From contig NZ_BMOF01000022.1 in the NCBI RefSeq assembly GCF_014646935.1, forward strand, positions 1-36,185: a stretch of DNA of 36,185 bases, written 5' to 3'. The DNA comes from Calditerricola satsumensis (GTDB taxonomy: Bacteria; Bacillota; Bacilli; Calditerricolales; Calditerricolaceae). The stretch's first letter is position 1; each line of letters begins with the position of its first letter. Of the stretch, positions 16,138-24,417 are shown one piece after another. Below the pieces are notes generated by a model. The model searched no databases, was not told the DNA's origin, and saw only the letters and a program-made list of their open reading frames with translations. A program made the translations under genes and the position numbers.

Positions 16138-16176
16138 AAAAAAACGCGCGCCCGGGGTTTGCTCCCGAGTACGCGT
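16138..16176 (-). terminator. Intrinsic terminator of lysA
   Basis: On the minus strand, ACGCG...CGCGT with inner CTCGGGAG/CCCCGGG pairing forms an imperfect stem (16176-16144), followed by seven T (16144-16138). It lies directly after the lysA stop. Confidence 0.75.
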
Positions 16177-16179
16177 TCA

Positions 16180-17505
16180 TCACCGTCGCGCCGCCGCTTC
16201 CACCGACAGCGGCACGTCGTTGCGCACCAGATCGTCGTAGGTCTCGCGCCGCACGACCACCTTCGCCCGGCCGTCGCGCACAAAGACGACGGCGGGGCGG
16301 CGCAGGCGGTTGTAGTTGCTGGCCATGGAATAGGTGTACGCGCCGGTGCAGGAGACGGCCAGCACGTCGCCCGGCCGCACCGGAGGCAGGGCGATGTCCC
16401 AGATCAGCATGTCCCCCGACTCGCAGGTCTTCCCGGCGATGGAAACCGTTTCGGTCGGCTCCTCCCGCGCGCGGTTGGCCAGCATCGCCTCGTAGCGCGC
16501 CTGGTAGAGGGCCGGACGGATGTTGTCGGTCATCCCGCCGTCAACGGCCACGTAGGTGCGCAAACCGGGAATCTCCTTGATGGCCCCCACTGTGTACAGC
16601 GTCGTTCCCGCCTCGCCGACGATGCTCCGCCCCGGCTCCACCCAAATTTCCGGCTCCGGGTACGCCCGGGCGCGGCATTCCGAACGCACGGCGGCGACGA
16701 TCGCCTCCACGTAGGCCGCCACCGGGAGCGGCGTGTCGTCCTCGGTGTAGCGAATGCCAAAGCCGCCGCCGAGGTTGACCACCGGCGCCACATATCCCGT
16801 TTCCGCCCGGACGGCATCGAGGAACGCAAAGATGCGGGCGATGGCGGCGACGAAGCCCTCCGTCTCGAAGATCTGCGACCCGATATGGCAGTGCACGCCC
16901 AGGAGGCGAAGCGGCGGCGCGTCGAGGGCGCGCTTCACCGCCTCAAGGGCCACGCCGCTGCCGATGTCAAACCCAAACTTCGAATCTTCCTGACCCGTCT
17001 GGATGTAGGCGTGGGTGTGGGCTTCCACGCCGGGCGTCACCCGCAGGAGAATGGCAACGCGCCGCCCCCGCTCGCGGGCCATCTCCGTCAGCAGGGCCAG
17101 CTCATAAAAATTGTCCACCACCACGCACCCGATGCCCATGTCGAGGGCCATGGCCAGCTCCTCGGGCGTCTTGTTGTTGCCGTGGAGGTGGATGCGCGCG
17201 GGCGGAAACCCGGCCTTCTTCGCCGTGTACAGTTCGCCGTCCGACACGACGTCGAGGGCCAGCCCTTCCTCGGCCACGAGCTGGCACATCGCCACCGTGC
17301 AGAACGCCTTGCTGGCGTACGCCACCTGAAAGCGCGCGCCGGTCTTGCGGAACGCCTCGACAAAGGCGCGGCACCTCTCCCGGATCAGCGCCTCGTCGTA
17401 CACGATAAGCGGGGTGCCAAAGGCGCGGGCCAGATCCACCGTGTCACAGCCGCCGATCTCCAGGTGTCCTCTCTCGTTGATCCGGCTTGTGCCGTGCAGG
17501 CGCAT
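16180..17505 (-). CDS. lysA: Diaminopimelate decarboxylase
   Basis: This 441-residue PLP enzyme performs the last step of lysine synthesis, meso-diaminopimelate to lysine and CO2. It has the alanine-racemase-type barrel with PLP Lys66 (YASKAF), the phosphate site GGGFGIRY, HCHIGSQI, EPGRSIVGEAG and the C-terminal CESGDML that reaches the other subunit's active site. The open frame extends upstream to 17604, but that part crosses a promoter and a terminator. I chose ATG 17505, which has GGGGAGGAG 6 bp upstream and begins MRLHGTSRINERGHLEIGG, as expected for the family. In Bacillus lysA also follows spoVAF; here a small holin-like gene lies between them. Confidence 0.95.
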   Translation of the reverse strand: MRLHGTSRINERGHLEIGGCDTVDLARAFGTPLIVYDEALIRERCRAFVEAFRKTGARFQVAYASKAFCTVAMCQLVAEEGLALDVVSDGELYTAKKAGFPPARIHLHGNNKTPEELAMALDMGIGCVVVDNFYELALLTEMARERGRRVAILLRVTPGVEAHTHAYIQTGQEDSKFGFDIGSGVALEAVKRALDAPPLRLLGVHCHIGSQIFETEGFVAAIARIFAFLDAVRAETGYVAPVVNLGGGFGIRYTEDDTPLPVAAYVEAIVAAVRSECRARAYPEPEIWVEPGRSIVGEAGTTLYTVGAIKEIPGLRTYVAVDGGMTDNIRPALYQARYEAMLANRAREEPTETVSIAGKTCESGDMLIWDIALPPVRPGDVLAVSCTGAYTYSMASNYNRLRRPAVVFVRDGRAKVVVRRETYDDLVRNDVPLSVEAAARR

Positions 17506-17537
17506 GCGCGGCTCCTCCCCAACCCCAATTCCTCGGC

Positions 17538-17572
17538 GAAAAAGAAAAAGGCAACTGACGTTTTCAGTTGCC
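17538..17572 (-). terminator. Intrinsic terminator between the spoVA operon and lysA
   Basis: On the minus strand, GGCAACTGA pairs perfectly with TCAGTTGCC (17572-17550), followed by TTTTTCTTTTTC (17549-17538). The hairpin begins only three bases after the -10 of the lysA promoter, so a transcript starting there would begin inside the stem. Confidence 0.88.
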
Positions 17573-17575
17573 CGG

Positions 17576-17604
17576 ATTATACCACAGTTTTGTTGCGCGC
17601 TCAA
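17576..17604 (-). promoter_or_regulatory. Sigma-A promoter overlapping the terminator upstream of lysA
   Basis: On the minus strand, TTGAGC (17604-17599), a 17-bp spacer and TATAAT (17581-17576) form a near-consensus promoter. A TGG before the -10 makes it extended. It should drive lysA, but the terminator hairpin occupies its first transcribed bases. Confidence 0.8.
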
Positions 17605-17631
17605 TTTGGCGTTTGTGCCATCGGGAACCCG

Positions 17632-17889
17632 TTACCGAAAACCTTGGCGTATCGCCTGCCACGTGTTCTTGATGCCGCTGTGGAGGCCGATGGCCGAGAC
17701 ACCGTACAACGCGCCTAGCACGATGGCCGCCAAGGCGTCGCCCGGGGCCAAGTACAAAAAGCCGGTGATCAGACCCAGGACGACCGCGGCGATGGGTGCC
17801 CAGTGGGCCGACAAGCCAAACAGGCGCAACAGGCCCACGACGCCCATGATGACGGGGATCAGGATGAGGTCCCACAACTGGAAGGTCAT
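17632..17889 (-). CDS. Small holin-like three-helix membrane protein
   Basis: This 85-residue protein is almost entirely hydrophobic with three predicted helices, near residues 6-24, 30-48 and 53-70, and a short basic C-terminus (KNTWQAIRQGFR). The second half reads PIAAVVLGLITGFLY and then GVSAIGLHSGIKNT, which resembles the GLSAVGLYSGVKNT-type ends of phage holins (A118 Hol118-like). No endolysin or other phage gene is nearby. Start ATG 17889 follows AAAGGGGGG; the longer frame to 17982 lacks this support. It lies 100 bp downstream of spoVAF on the same strand, with no T-tailed hairpin between, so it is probably the last gene of the spoVA transcript. The function is not known. Confidence 0.7.
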   Translation of the reverse strand: MTFQLWDLILIPVIMGVVGLLRLFGLSAHWAPIAAVVLGLITGFLYLAPGDALAAIVLGALYGVSAIGLHSGIKNTWQAIRQGFR

Positions 17890-17989
17890 GCGGATCCCCC
17901 CTTTCGCGCACGTGCCGCGCCGGCCGGCCACAGGCGCGGCTACTTCCATTGTATGCGCATACGGGTAAGTCCGTTCCTCCAAGCGGGGG

Positions 17990-19489
17990 TCACGAGGATT
18001 GGCGGCTGGCGTCCTGGGGGCGCACGATGCTGGGGCGCATTTTCATCGACGGCACGCTGGTGCGGAACAAAATGGTGCGCAACGCGGGCCAGTTGAAGGG
18101 GATGAGCGGCCACAGGTAGGGGGTGTTGAGGGAGCGGGTCATGGCCAGAACAAAGACGATAACGGTGACGCCGAGGACGAAACCCGGAACCTTGAACAAG
18201 AACACCATCAGCAGGAGAAAGAGGCGGACAAGCTTGACGGCCAAGGACAGCTCATAGCTGGGCGTGGCGAACATCCCGATTGCCGCCACGGCCGTGTACA
18301 GGATGGTTTCGGGCGCAAACAGGCCGACCTTGATCGCCACTTCGCCGATCAGCACGGCGGCGATGAGCCCCATCGCCGTGGCCAGCGGCGTCGGCGTGTG
18401 GACGGCGGCCATACGCATCAGGTCGATGCCGATTTCGGCCAGGATAAACTGGAAGAAAATAGGGATTTCACCGGACTTCTTCGGCCCGATGAAGGCCAGT
18501 TCCTTGGGCAACAGCTCGGGGTTGAACACGAACAGGAGCCACAGCGGCAGCAGAAAGATAGACAGGAGAATCCCGATGAACCGGATCCACCGCAAATAGG
18601 TGCCCACCACCGGCGTCTGCCGGTACTCCTCGGCGTGTTGCACATGGTGGAAAAAGGTCGTCGGCGCGATGATCACGCTGGGCGACGTGTCCACCAGGAC
18701 GAGGACGTGTCCCTCGAGCAAATGGCTGGCGGCGACGTCGGGCCGCTCGGTGTAGCGCACCAAGGGGAACGGGTGCCAGTTGCGGCCCACCAGAAACTCC
18801 TCGAGGGCTTTTTCGGCCATCGGCAGCCCGTCGACGGTGATGCGGGACAGTTTGTCGCGAATGAGGCGGACCAGTTCCGGGTCGGCGACGTCCTTCAGGT
18901 ACGCGAGGCAGACATCGGTTTTCGAGCGTTCCCCGACCTGGACCAGCTCCATGCGCAAGCGCTCGTCCCGGACGCGGCGGCGGATCAACGCGGTATTGAA
19001 CACCAGCGTTTCGGTGAAGCCGTCGCGCGACCCGCGAACCACCCGCTCGGTGTCGGGCTCCTCCGGCTGGCGGGCCGGATAATGGCGCGCGTCAACCGCA
19101 AGAGCCGTCTGCTCGCCGTCGATGAGCACCACCAGGTGGCCGGCCAGCAGCTTGTCCACCACCTCGTCCATGCGGCGCAGTTCCTCAACCTGCGGGTGGG
19201 TGAGGTACTTGCGGAACATGCGCGTCAGGACCTGGGGAACCAGCTCTTCCCGCTTCACCCGCGACAGCTCGCGCAGCATCTCCACGACCACCATGTTGTC
19301 GGGGAAGCCGTTGATAAAGTAGAAGGCCAGCTTCTTCTCCCCGACGGACAGCTCCCGAACGCCGATGTCAAAGCTGACGCCGATGTCGAGGCGTTTTTTC
19401 AGGTATTCCTGATTGACCGCCAATTTCCGATGAATGGGGGCGTCTTCCCGTTCGTTTTTGGCGGCTTTTGCCGTTTCATGATCCGCCAT
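17990..19489 (-). CDS. spoVAF: Stage V sporulation protein AF (GerA-like)
   Basis: This 499-residue paralog of GerAA subunits has a soluble N-terminal region (VNQEYLKKRLDIGVSFDIGV; VVRGSRDGFTETL; ERPDVAASHLLEGHVLVLVD) and a membrane region from about 290 (FIGILLSIFLLPLWLLFVF onward). SpoVAF is encoded last in spoVA operons of Bacillales and is reported to form an ion-conducting complex that amplifies germination. The N-terminal LAVNQEYLKKRLD block and the position after spoVAE identify it as AF rather than a receptor A subunit. Its ATG lies inside the end of spoVAEA (14-bp overlap) behind GGAGGGG, showing coupled translation. Confidence 0.94.
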   Translation of the reverse strand: MADHETAKAAKNEREDAPIHRKLAVNQEYLKKRLDIGVSFDIGVRELSVGEKKLAFYFINGFPDNMVVVEMLRELSRVKREELVPQVLTRMFRKYLTHPQVEELRRMDEVVDKLLAGHLVVLIDGEQTALAVDARHYPARQPEEPDTERVVRGSRDGFTETLVFNTALIRRRVRDERLRMELVQVGERSKTDVCLAYLKDVADPELVRLIRDKLSRITVDGLPMAEKALEEFLVGRNWHPFPLVRYTERPDVAASHLLEGHVLVLVDTSPSVIIAPTTFFHHVQHAEEYRQTPVVGTYLRWIRFIGILLSIFLLPLWLLFVFNPELLPKELAFIGPKKSGEIPIFFQFILAEIGIDLMRMAAVHTPTPLATAMGLIAAVLIGEVAIKVGLFAPETILYTAVAAIGMFATPSYELSLAVKLVRLFLLLMVFLFKVPGFVLGVTVIVFVLAMTRSLNTPYLWPLIPFNWPALRTILFRTSVPSMKMRPSIVRPQDASRQSS

Positions 19490-20048
19490 GGTGACCCCTC
19501 CGCGTCAAGATCAGCTCGACCGCTTTGCGCGTGACCGGCGCGCCGCGCCGCACGTCGTCGTGCCCGTTCATCTTGCCGATGTCGCCGATGCCGACAACAA
19601 GCGGCACATCCAGCTGGCCGAGAATGCCCACGGTGTCGCCGAACACGCGCGCATCCCCGTCTTCATGGGGCACGCCGTCCTTGTCCACGCCACACGGAAC
19701 GACGCGCCCCGCATAATCCACCGAGCAGTCCACATACACGCTCGCCGTACGGCACGTGTTGGACGCGACGGCCAGCGCGCCGAGCACGTCGATCGCGGAA
19801 TGGTTGGCCACTAGGGCCAGGGCCTGTTCCCCTCGCCCGGCTTGCGCGTCCCCGCAGTCATCAAACAGGACAAGGACCGGATCCACCGGGGTTTGGAGAA
19901 TGGCGTCGACCAGCTGCCATCCGGTCAGCGGCGTCGGGTTGCCCGCCGAGCGGGCGAGGAAGCGCGCCCCCAAACAAGCGGCGACGAAGGCCACGGTGCG
20001 CCGCGCCACCTCGTCGCCGTCGGTGATCAGCACCACGCGCCGACGCAC
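19476..20048 (-). CDS. spoVAEA: Stage V sporulation protein AE, soluble part (SpoVAEa)
   Basis: This 190-residue soluble protein begins RRRVVLITDGDEVARRTV and contains RSAGNPTPLTG, DPVLVLFDDCGD and VGIGDIGKMNGHDDV, all features of SpoVAEa. The start codon is GTG, 6 bp after the spoVAEB stop, with AAGGGG in the end of that gene. SpoVAEa is not essential for dipicolinic acid uptake in B. subtilis but takes part in germination. It overlaps the start of spoVAF. Confidence 0.9.
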   Translation of the reverse strand: MRRRVVLITDGDEVARRTVAFVAACLGARFLARSAGNPTPLTGWQLVDAILQTPVDPVLVLFDDCGDAQAGRGEQALALVANHSAIDVLGALAVASNTCRTASVYVDCSVDYAGRVVPCGVDKDGVPHEDGDARVFGDTVGILGQLDVPLVVGIGDIGKMNGHDDVRRGAPVTRKAVELILTRRGHHGGS

Positions 20049-20054
20049 CGCGCC

Positions 20055-20405
20055 TTACCCCTTCGGCCGGAACAGCAGGGCGCTGAGAAAGCCGAAGATG
20101 ATGGCGGCGGAAATCCCGGCGCTGGTCACTTCAAAAATCCCGGTGATGATCCCGATGATCCCATGCCGTTCGGCCTCCGCCAGCGCCCCGTGAACGAGGG
20201 CATTGCCAAAGCTGGTGATCGGCACCGTCGCGCCGGCCCCGGCAAAATCGATCAGCGGTTCGTACAGCCCGAAGCCGTCGAGCACGGCTCCGGCCACCAC
20301 CAAGATGCTCATCACGTGGGCCGGGGTGAGCGTGGTCAGGTCCATGAGCAGCTGGCCGATGACGCAGATCAGCCCGCCCACGACAAAGGCCGTCACGTAC
20401 TCCAT
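20055..20405 (-). CDS. spoVAEB: Stage V sporulation protein AE, membrane part (SpoVAEb)
   Basis: This 116-residue membrane protein has about four hydrophobic helices. It shares with SpoVAC the motif [15 protein letters not shown] (SpoVAC here: FAGAGSAVPVTGFAN). The start [11 protein letters not shown] likewise mirrors SpoVAC GGLICAIGQGI. It is a component of the inner-membrane dipicolinic acid channel of spores. Its ATG lies one base after the spoVAD stop. Confidence 0.93.
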   Translation of the reverse strand: MEYVTAFVVGGLICVIGQLLMDLTTLTPAHVMSILVVAGAVLDGFGLYEPLIDFAGAGATVPITSFGNALVHGALAEAERHGIIGIITGIFEVTSAGISAAIIFGFLSALLFRPKG

Positions 20406-20408
20406 TCT

Positions 20409-21449
20409 TCACGCGCTCCCTTCCTTGGCCGTTGCCGTCGATTCAAGGGCCACGGCATGGGCGATACAGGGAATCGATTCGCCCTGCTGGTAGGTGAGGG
20501 GACTCAGCAGCGCTCCGGTCGCCACGATGAGCACGCGGCGGTACGTGCCGTTGTTCAGCCCGTTGACGATGTGGCTGTAGGTGACCACGGCGCTCGAGGC
20601 GCATCCGCTGCCGCCGGCAAACACGCCCTGATCCGGCCTGTAGATCATCAGCCCGCAGTCGCGGTGAACCGATCCAATGTCGTACCCCATTTCGGCCAGC
20701 AGCTCCCGCACGAGGGGCGTGCCCACGCTGGCCAGATCACCCGTGGCAATAAGATCGTAGTCCTGCGGCGTGCGCGCCGTGTCGCGAAAATGGGTGGCGA
20801 TGGTGTCGGCAGCGGCGGGCGCCATGGCCGAACCCATGTCGAAGGGATCCTTTTGCTGCCAGTCGATCACTTTGCCAATGGTGGCGTGGGTGATGCGCGG
20901 CCCTCGTGCCCCTTTGCCCACGACGGCCGCCCCGGCTCCGGTAACCGTCCACTGGGCGTACGGCGGCTTTTGGCCGCCATACTCGGTCGGGTACCGGTAC
21001 TGCTTTTCCGCCGTACAGTTGTGGCTGGAACAGGCGGCCACGGCATAGGACGCATACCCCGCATTGACGAGCGCCGCGGCGAGGGCCAGCGCCTCCATCG
21101 ACGTCGAGCACGCCCCGTACACGCCCAAATAGGGAAACTGCAGGCTCCGCGTGGCAAAGGTTGCCGAGATGATCTGGTTTAAGAGATCACCGGCAACGAT
21201 GACATCGATCTCCTCATTGGCCAGGGCTCCCTTGTCAATGGCTTTCTGCACGGCCAACTCCAAGAGCTTCCGCTCCGCCTTTTCCCACGTTTTCTCCCCG
21301 AGGTACAGGTCGTCAAACACGAGATCAAATTCTTTGGCCAGGGGACCCTGGGCTTCCTTCGGCCCGACCGCCACCGCGCTGGAGACGATCCGCACGTCGC
21401 CCGTAAACTGCCACGTCTGGCGGCCCAGCCGCACCCGCTCGTCGCGCAC
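20409..21449 (-). CDS. spoVAD: Stage V sporulation protein AD, dipicolinic acid-binding
   Basis: This 346-residue protein of the thiolase fold binds Ca-dipicolinate and is needed for its uptake into the forespore. Family blocks visible are VYGACSTSMEALALAAALV (the pseudo-active-site Cys), SSHNCTAEKQYRYPTEYGGQ, TGAGAAVVG, DWQQKDPFDMGSAMAPAAADT and SGCASSAVVTYSHIVNGLN. Start is GTG 21449 behind GGAGGGG, only 2 bp after spoVAC. Length matches B. subtilis SpoVAD closely. Confidence 0.97.
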   Translation of the reverse strand: MRDERVRLGRQTWQFTGDVRIVSSAVAVGPKEAQGPLAKEFDLVFDDLYLGEKTWEKAERKLLELAVQKAIDKGALANEEIDVIVAGDLLNQIISATFATRSLQFPYLGVYGACSTSMEALALAAALVNAGYASYAVAACSSHNCTAEKQYRYPTEYGGQKPPYAQWTVTGAGAAVVGKGARGPRITHATIGKVIDWQQKDPFDMGSAMAPAAADTIATHFRDTARTPQDYDLIATGDLASVGTPLVRELLAEMGYDIGSVHRDCGLMIYRPDQGVFAGGSGCASSAVVTYSHIVNGLNNGTYRRVLIVATGALLSPLTYQQGESIPCIAHAVALESTATAKEGSA

Positions 21450-21451
21450 GG

Positions 21452-21937
21452 TTACCCCTCCAGTCCTAACAACGTGCGAACCAAACCGACCACAAACGCC
21501 GCCACCACGCCGAACACAATCACCGACCCGGCAAGCTTAAACATGTTGCCGCCGACGCCCAGCACATACCCTTCCGCGCGGTGCTCAATGGCCGCCGAGG
21601 CAATGGAGTTGGCGAACCCCGTCACCGGCACGGCCGAACCCGCCCCGGCAAACTGCCCGATCTTGTCGTAGATCCCGAGACCCGTGAGCAGGGCCGAGAG
21701 AAAGATGAGCGTGGCCACCGTCGGGTTTCCCGCCGTCTTCTCGTTAAAATCAAAGAAGTACATGTAGAAGTTTTGGATCCCTTGCCCGATGGCGCAGATC
21801 AGCCCTCCGACGAGAAACGCCTTGACGGCATTGCGCACGACGGGCGGCTTGGGTTTCACTTCCTTCACCCGTTTTTTGTACTGTTCAATGCGCATTTGCT
21901 GCTCGCGCAGGGCATCGGACGTCTGCGGAACTTTCAT
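21452..21937 (-). CDS. spoVAC: Stage V sporulation protein AC, dipicolinic acid channel
   Basis: This 161-residue protein has a basic N-terminus (QYKKRVKEVKPKPPVVRNAVKAF) and about four membrane helices. These carry GGLICAIGQ and FAGAGSAVPVTGFANSIAS. SpoVAC is a mechanosensitive channel that releases Ca-dipicolinate early in germination. I use ATG 21937, preceded by GGAGGGAG; an internal ATG (MRIEQYKKR) is the alternative and closer to the B. subtilis start. It lies 84 bp after spoVAB. Confidence 0.95.
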   Translation of the reverse strand: MKVPQTSDALREQQMRIEQYKKRVKEVKPKPPVVRNAVKAFLVGGLICAIGQGIQNFYMYFFDFNEKTAGNPTVATLIFLSALLTGLGIYDKIGQFAGAGSAVPVTGFANSIASAAIEHRAEGYVLGVGGNMFKLAGSVIVFGVVAAFVVGLVRTLLGLEG

Positions 21938-22021
21938 CGGCCCACTCCCTCCTGCGGTCCATCGTCTACCCCTTAGCCTGCAACGGTCTGCGAGCGGCTA
22001 TGACCGGCGGTGTGTTCAAGT

Positions 22022-22438
22022 TTATTTCTCAAACACCAACCATTGGAACAGAGAGCCGAACACTTTTCCCAACACCATGGCCATGAGCAGCACGACAATG
22101 CGTTCCACCATCAACACGCGCTTGGCCAGAATGGGCAACACGTTGAGCACCTCCGTCAGTGCGGCGGCCAGAAGCCCAACAAAACAGCCGGCAAAAAAGC
22201 CGTGCACCCCGACTGCCCACTCTGGAAGGCGTAGCACAACACCGGCAAAGTCCGCCCACGTCCAGAACAGGGCCCCGGCAACGATGGCGCCCTCAAACCA
22301 AGGGACATAGTTCTGGGTGCGGCTGAGTTGCGCCAGGCGCGGAATGATGTCCAGCACCGTAAAAAGAGCGGCCATGCCGCTCCCCACGGCGATGCCCCCA
22401 CCCAGCCCGATCACGATCAGGAACAGGTCGGCGATCAT
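22022..22438 (-). CDS. spoVAB: Stage V sporulation protein AB
   Basis: This 138-residue protein has about four to five membrane helices and the family start LFLIVIGLGGGIAVGSGMAA, then FTVLDIIPRLAQLS. It is part of the spore dipicolinic acid transport complex. Start ATG 22438 overlaps the spoVAA stop as ATGA, showing translational coupling; longer upstream frames run through spoVAA in another frame and are not real. A strong site GAAGG is present upstream. Confidence 0.92.
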   Translation of the reverse strand: MIADLFLIVIGLGGGIAVGSGMAALFTVLDIIPRLAQLSRTQNYVPWFEGAIVAGALFWTWADFAGVVLRLPEWAVGVHGFFAGCFVGLLAAALTEVLNVLPILAKRVLMVERIVVLLMAMVLGKVFGSLFQWLVFEK

Positions 22439-23058
22439 GGGCCATCCTTCTCCCGTTTGGCCCGTTCGTTGGCAATCACGTACTGGTCCAGGTTTTGCTG
22501 ATACAAGAACATTTCCACCTCGAGCGGGCTGGGTTCTTCGTTCAGCTTCTTGCGGAACAGGTGATTGAAAAACAGCACCATGCCCACGCCAATGCCCAGG
22601 GAATAGGGAATCTGCAGAACGAGCGGCTCCGCATTGAACTCCCCGGTGATCAGGAAGTACAGCCGCCGATGGACTTCCTCCATGCTCACGTCGCCGTGAA
22701 AGTTCATCAGCGCCAGTCCCGACCCCACAAACAGCAGGATCCACGTGAGGGCCACAAACAAGAGATGCGGCCTGCGCCGGTCGTACAAGACCTCGATGAT
22801 CGTCTCCGTCGGCCCCACGGGCACGACGTCGACGTGCGGCAGGCGGCGGTGGATCGCGTCGATCACGTGCATGACGTCGATGACCACCAATTGGCCATCC
22901 GACATCTGGATCGGGTAGAGCGGCAGCGGGCGGAGCATCTGGATGACCGCGGGATCGCCCACAAAGGTGGCCACATCGCCCACTTTCACCACCGTTTGCG
23001 GGCGCACGTAGATGCGCTCTTTCATGGACATGTACAGCGTGGTGTTTGCGGATGCCAT
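22435..23058 (-). CDS. spoVAA: Stage V sporulation protein AA
   Basis: This 207-residue protein has a soluble N-terminal domain (VYVRP-type start IYVRPQTVVKVGDVA, then VIDAIHRRLPHVDVVPVGPT) and two C-terminal membrane helices (LLFVALTWILLFVGSG; IPYSLGIGVGMVLFF). It is the first gene of the spoVA operon. Of two in-frame ATGs, the second (23058) is preferred because GGGGAGGG lies 6 bp before it; the first at 23064 touches the ribosome-binding site. A sigma-G-like -10 lies 26 bp upstream. Confidence 0.93.
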   Translation of the reverse strand: MASANTTLYMSMKERIYVRPQTVVKVGDVATFVGDPAVIQMLRPLPLYPIQMSDGQLVVIDVMHVIDAIHRRLPHVDVVPVGPTETIIEVLYDRRRPHLLFVALTWILLFVGSGLALMNFHGDVSMEEVHRRLYFLITGEFNAEPLVLQIPYSLGIGVGMVLFFNHLFRKKLNEEPSPLEVEMFLYQQNLDQYVIANERAKREKDGP

Positions 23059-23083
23059 GGTCATCCCTCCCCGCTTTGGGCCT

Positions 23084-23090
23084 TAGTATG
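23084..23090 (-). promoter_or_regulatory. Sigma-G-like -10 of the spoVA operon
   Basis: The minus strand reads CATACTA, an exact match to the sigma-G -10. The -35 at the expected distance is poor, so support rests on the -10, the position just before spoVAA, and the known forespore expression of spoVA. Confidence 0.55.
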
Positions 23091-23173
23091 CCCGTCCCAA
23101 ACCCGCCGCGATGGCGCATCTCCGGTGACGTATGTGGCAAACGAGGCAAAACATGAACGCGATCATGAAGACC

Positions 23174-23203
23174 AAAAAAAAAGACGGGAGCGCGTCCTCC
23201 CGC
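23174..23203 (-). terminator. Intrinsic terminator of the spoIIA-sigF operon
   Basis: On the minus strand, GCGGGAG and CTCCCGT pair around a short loop, followed by C and nine T. It lies just after the sigF stop and separates the operon from spoVA. Confidence 0.88.
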
Positions 23204-23206
23204 TGG

Positions 23207-23959
23207 CTACGGCGTCATCTCGTCGCGAATTTTTTGCAAGATGCGCTTCTCCAGCCGTGACACCTGCACCTGGGAAATGCCGAGGCGCTCGGCCACCTCG
23301 GACTGCGTGTAATCCTTGTAGTAGCGTAGGTAGACGATGAGCCGTTCCCGGTCGTCCAGCTTGCGGATGGCCTCCTGCAAGGCCATCTTGTCGAACCAGC
23401 CCTCATCGTCCCCGTCGGCGAGCTGGTCCATCAGCGTGATCGGGTCGCCTTCGTTTTCGTACACCGTCTCATGGATCGACGCCGGCGTGCGGCCCGCCTC
23501 CTGGGCAAACACCACCTCTTCCGGCGTCATGCCCAGCGCTTCGGCCAGTTCGCCCACCGTCGGCGTTCGCCCGAGGGCCTTCGTCAAGTCGTCCTTTTTG
23601 CGGCGAATGCGCTGCGACGCCTCCTTGAGCGAGCGGCTCACCTTGACCGAACCGTCGTCGCGCAAAAAGCGCTGGATCTCGCCGATGATCATCGGAACGG
23701 CGTAGGTGGAAAATTTGACCTCATACGACAAGTCAAACTTGTCGACGGCTTTGAGCAGCCCGATGCACCCGATCTGAAAGAGGTCGTCAGCCTCGTACCC
23801 GCGCCCGAGAAACCGCTGCACGACCGACCACACCAAGCGGACGTTGGCTTCCACGAGCCGGTTGCGCGCCTCCGTGTCGCCCGCTTGACTTCGGGCGATC
23901 AGCGCGCGGACCTCTTCGTCGCTCAATTGCGGATTCGGTTCACGCACGTCCACGCTCAT
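23207..23959 (-). CDS. sigF: RNA polymerase sigma-F factor, early forespore
   Basis: This 250-residue sigma-70 family factor directs early forespore transcription and is held inactive by SpoIIAB. Region 2 is clear at about 55-115: ADDLFQIGCIGLLKAVDKF and FSTYAVPMIIGEIQRFLRDD. Region 3 and a region 4 HTH at about 215-245 (DYTQSEVAERLGISQVQVSR) follow. The N-terminus PQLSDEEVRALIARSQAGD is typical of SigF/SigG; position after spoIIAB decides for SigF. Start ATG 23959 follows AGGGGA and lies 10 bp after spoIIAB; the longer frame overlaps spoIIAB and is not used. Confidence 0.96.
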   Translation of the reverse strand: MSVDVREPNPQLSDEEVRALIARSQAGDTEARNRLVEANVRLVWSVVQRFLGRGYEADDLFQIGCIGLLKAVDKFDLSYEVKFSTYAVPMIIGEIQRFLRDDGSVKVSRSLKEASQRIRRKKDDLTKALGRTPTVGELAEALGMTPEEVVFAQEAGRTPASIHETVYENEGDPITLMDQLADGDDEGWFDKMALQEAIRKLDDRERLIVYLRYYKDYTQSEVAERLGISQVQVSRLEKRILQKIRDEMTP

Positions 23960-23969
23960 GATCGTCCCC

Positions 23970-24416
23970 TTACTGGCGCACGGCGGCGGGATGGGAAGAC
24001 AGCTGCTTGACAAGGCGGACGCGGGTGCCCTTGCCGGGTGCCGACGTGATGGTGAGCTCGTCGACGAAATTTTCCATAATCGTAAAGCCCATGCCGGATC
24101 GCTCCAGTTCCGGCTTGGTGGTGAAAAGGGGCTGGCGGGCCTGCTCGATGTCGGCGATGCCCACACCGTCGTCCTCGACGACAATTTCCACCCGGTTGCC
24201 TTCCACCGTCACGTGGATGCGGACGATGCCGTCGTCGCGGTTTTCGTACCCGTGAATGATGGCATTCGTCACCGCCTCCGAAACGACGGTCTTGATTTCC
24301 ATGAGCTCCTCCAGCGTGGGGTCAAGCTGCGAGAGAAACGCGGCCACCGCCACGCGGGCGAAGGACTCGTTCTCGCTCCGGCTGGCAAAGGACAGGCTCA
24401 TGAAGTTCGGTTTCAC
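23970..24416 (-). CDS. spoIIAB: Anti-sigma-F factor / serine kinase SpoIIAB
   Basis: This 148-residue GHKL-type kinase binds and inhibits sigma-F and phosphorylates SpoIIAA. The Bergerat ATP site is visible: [13 protein letters not shown] (Mg-binding Asn), EDDGVGI and [19 protein letters not shown]. The N-terminus [19 protein letters not shown] is nearly that of B. subtilis. I place the start at GTG 24416, one base after the spoIIAA stop, giving the expected N-terminus [10 protein letters not shown]; the longer frame runs antisense-phase through spoIIAA. Confidence 0.96.
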   Translation of the reverse strand: MKPNFMSLSFASRSENESFARVAVAAFLSQLDPTLEELMEIKTVVSEAVTNAIIHGYENRDDGIVRIHVTVEGNRVEIVVEDDGVGIADIEQARQPLFTTKPELERSGMGFTIMENFVDELTITSAPGKGTRVRLVKQLSSHPAAVRQ

Positions 24417-24417
24417 G

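Noticed and set aside
17506-17604. Longer lysA start at 17604
   Set aside because: The added segment is promoter and terminator sequence and has no family similarity.
17912-17940. GC-rich hairpin (GCCGCGCC/GGCGCGGC) between spoVAF and the holin-like gene
   Set aside because: No T-run follows on either strand, so it is not called a terminator; in such GC-rich DNA short stems arise easily.
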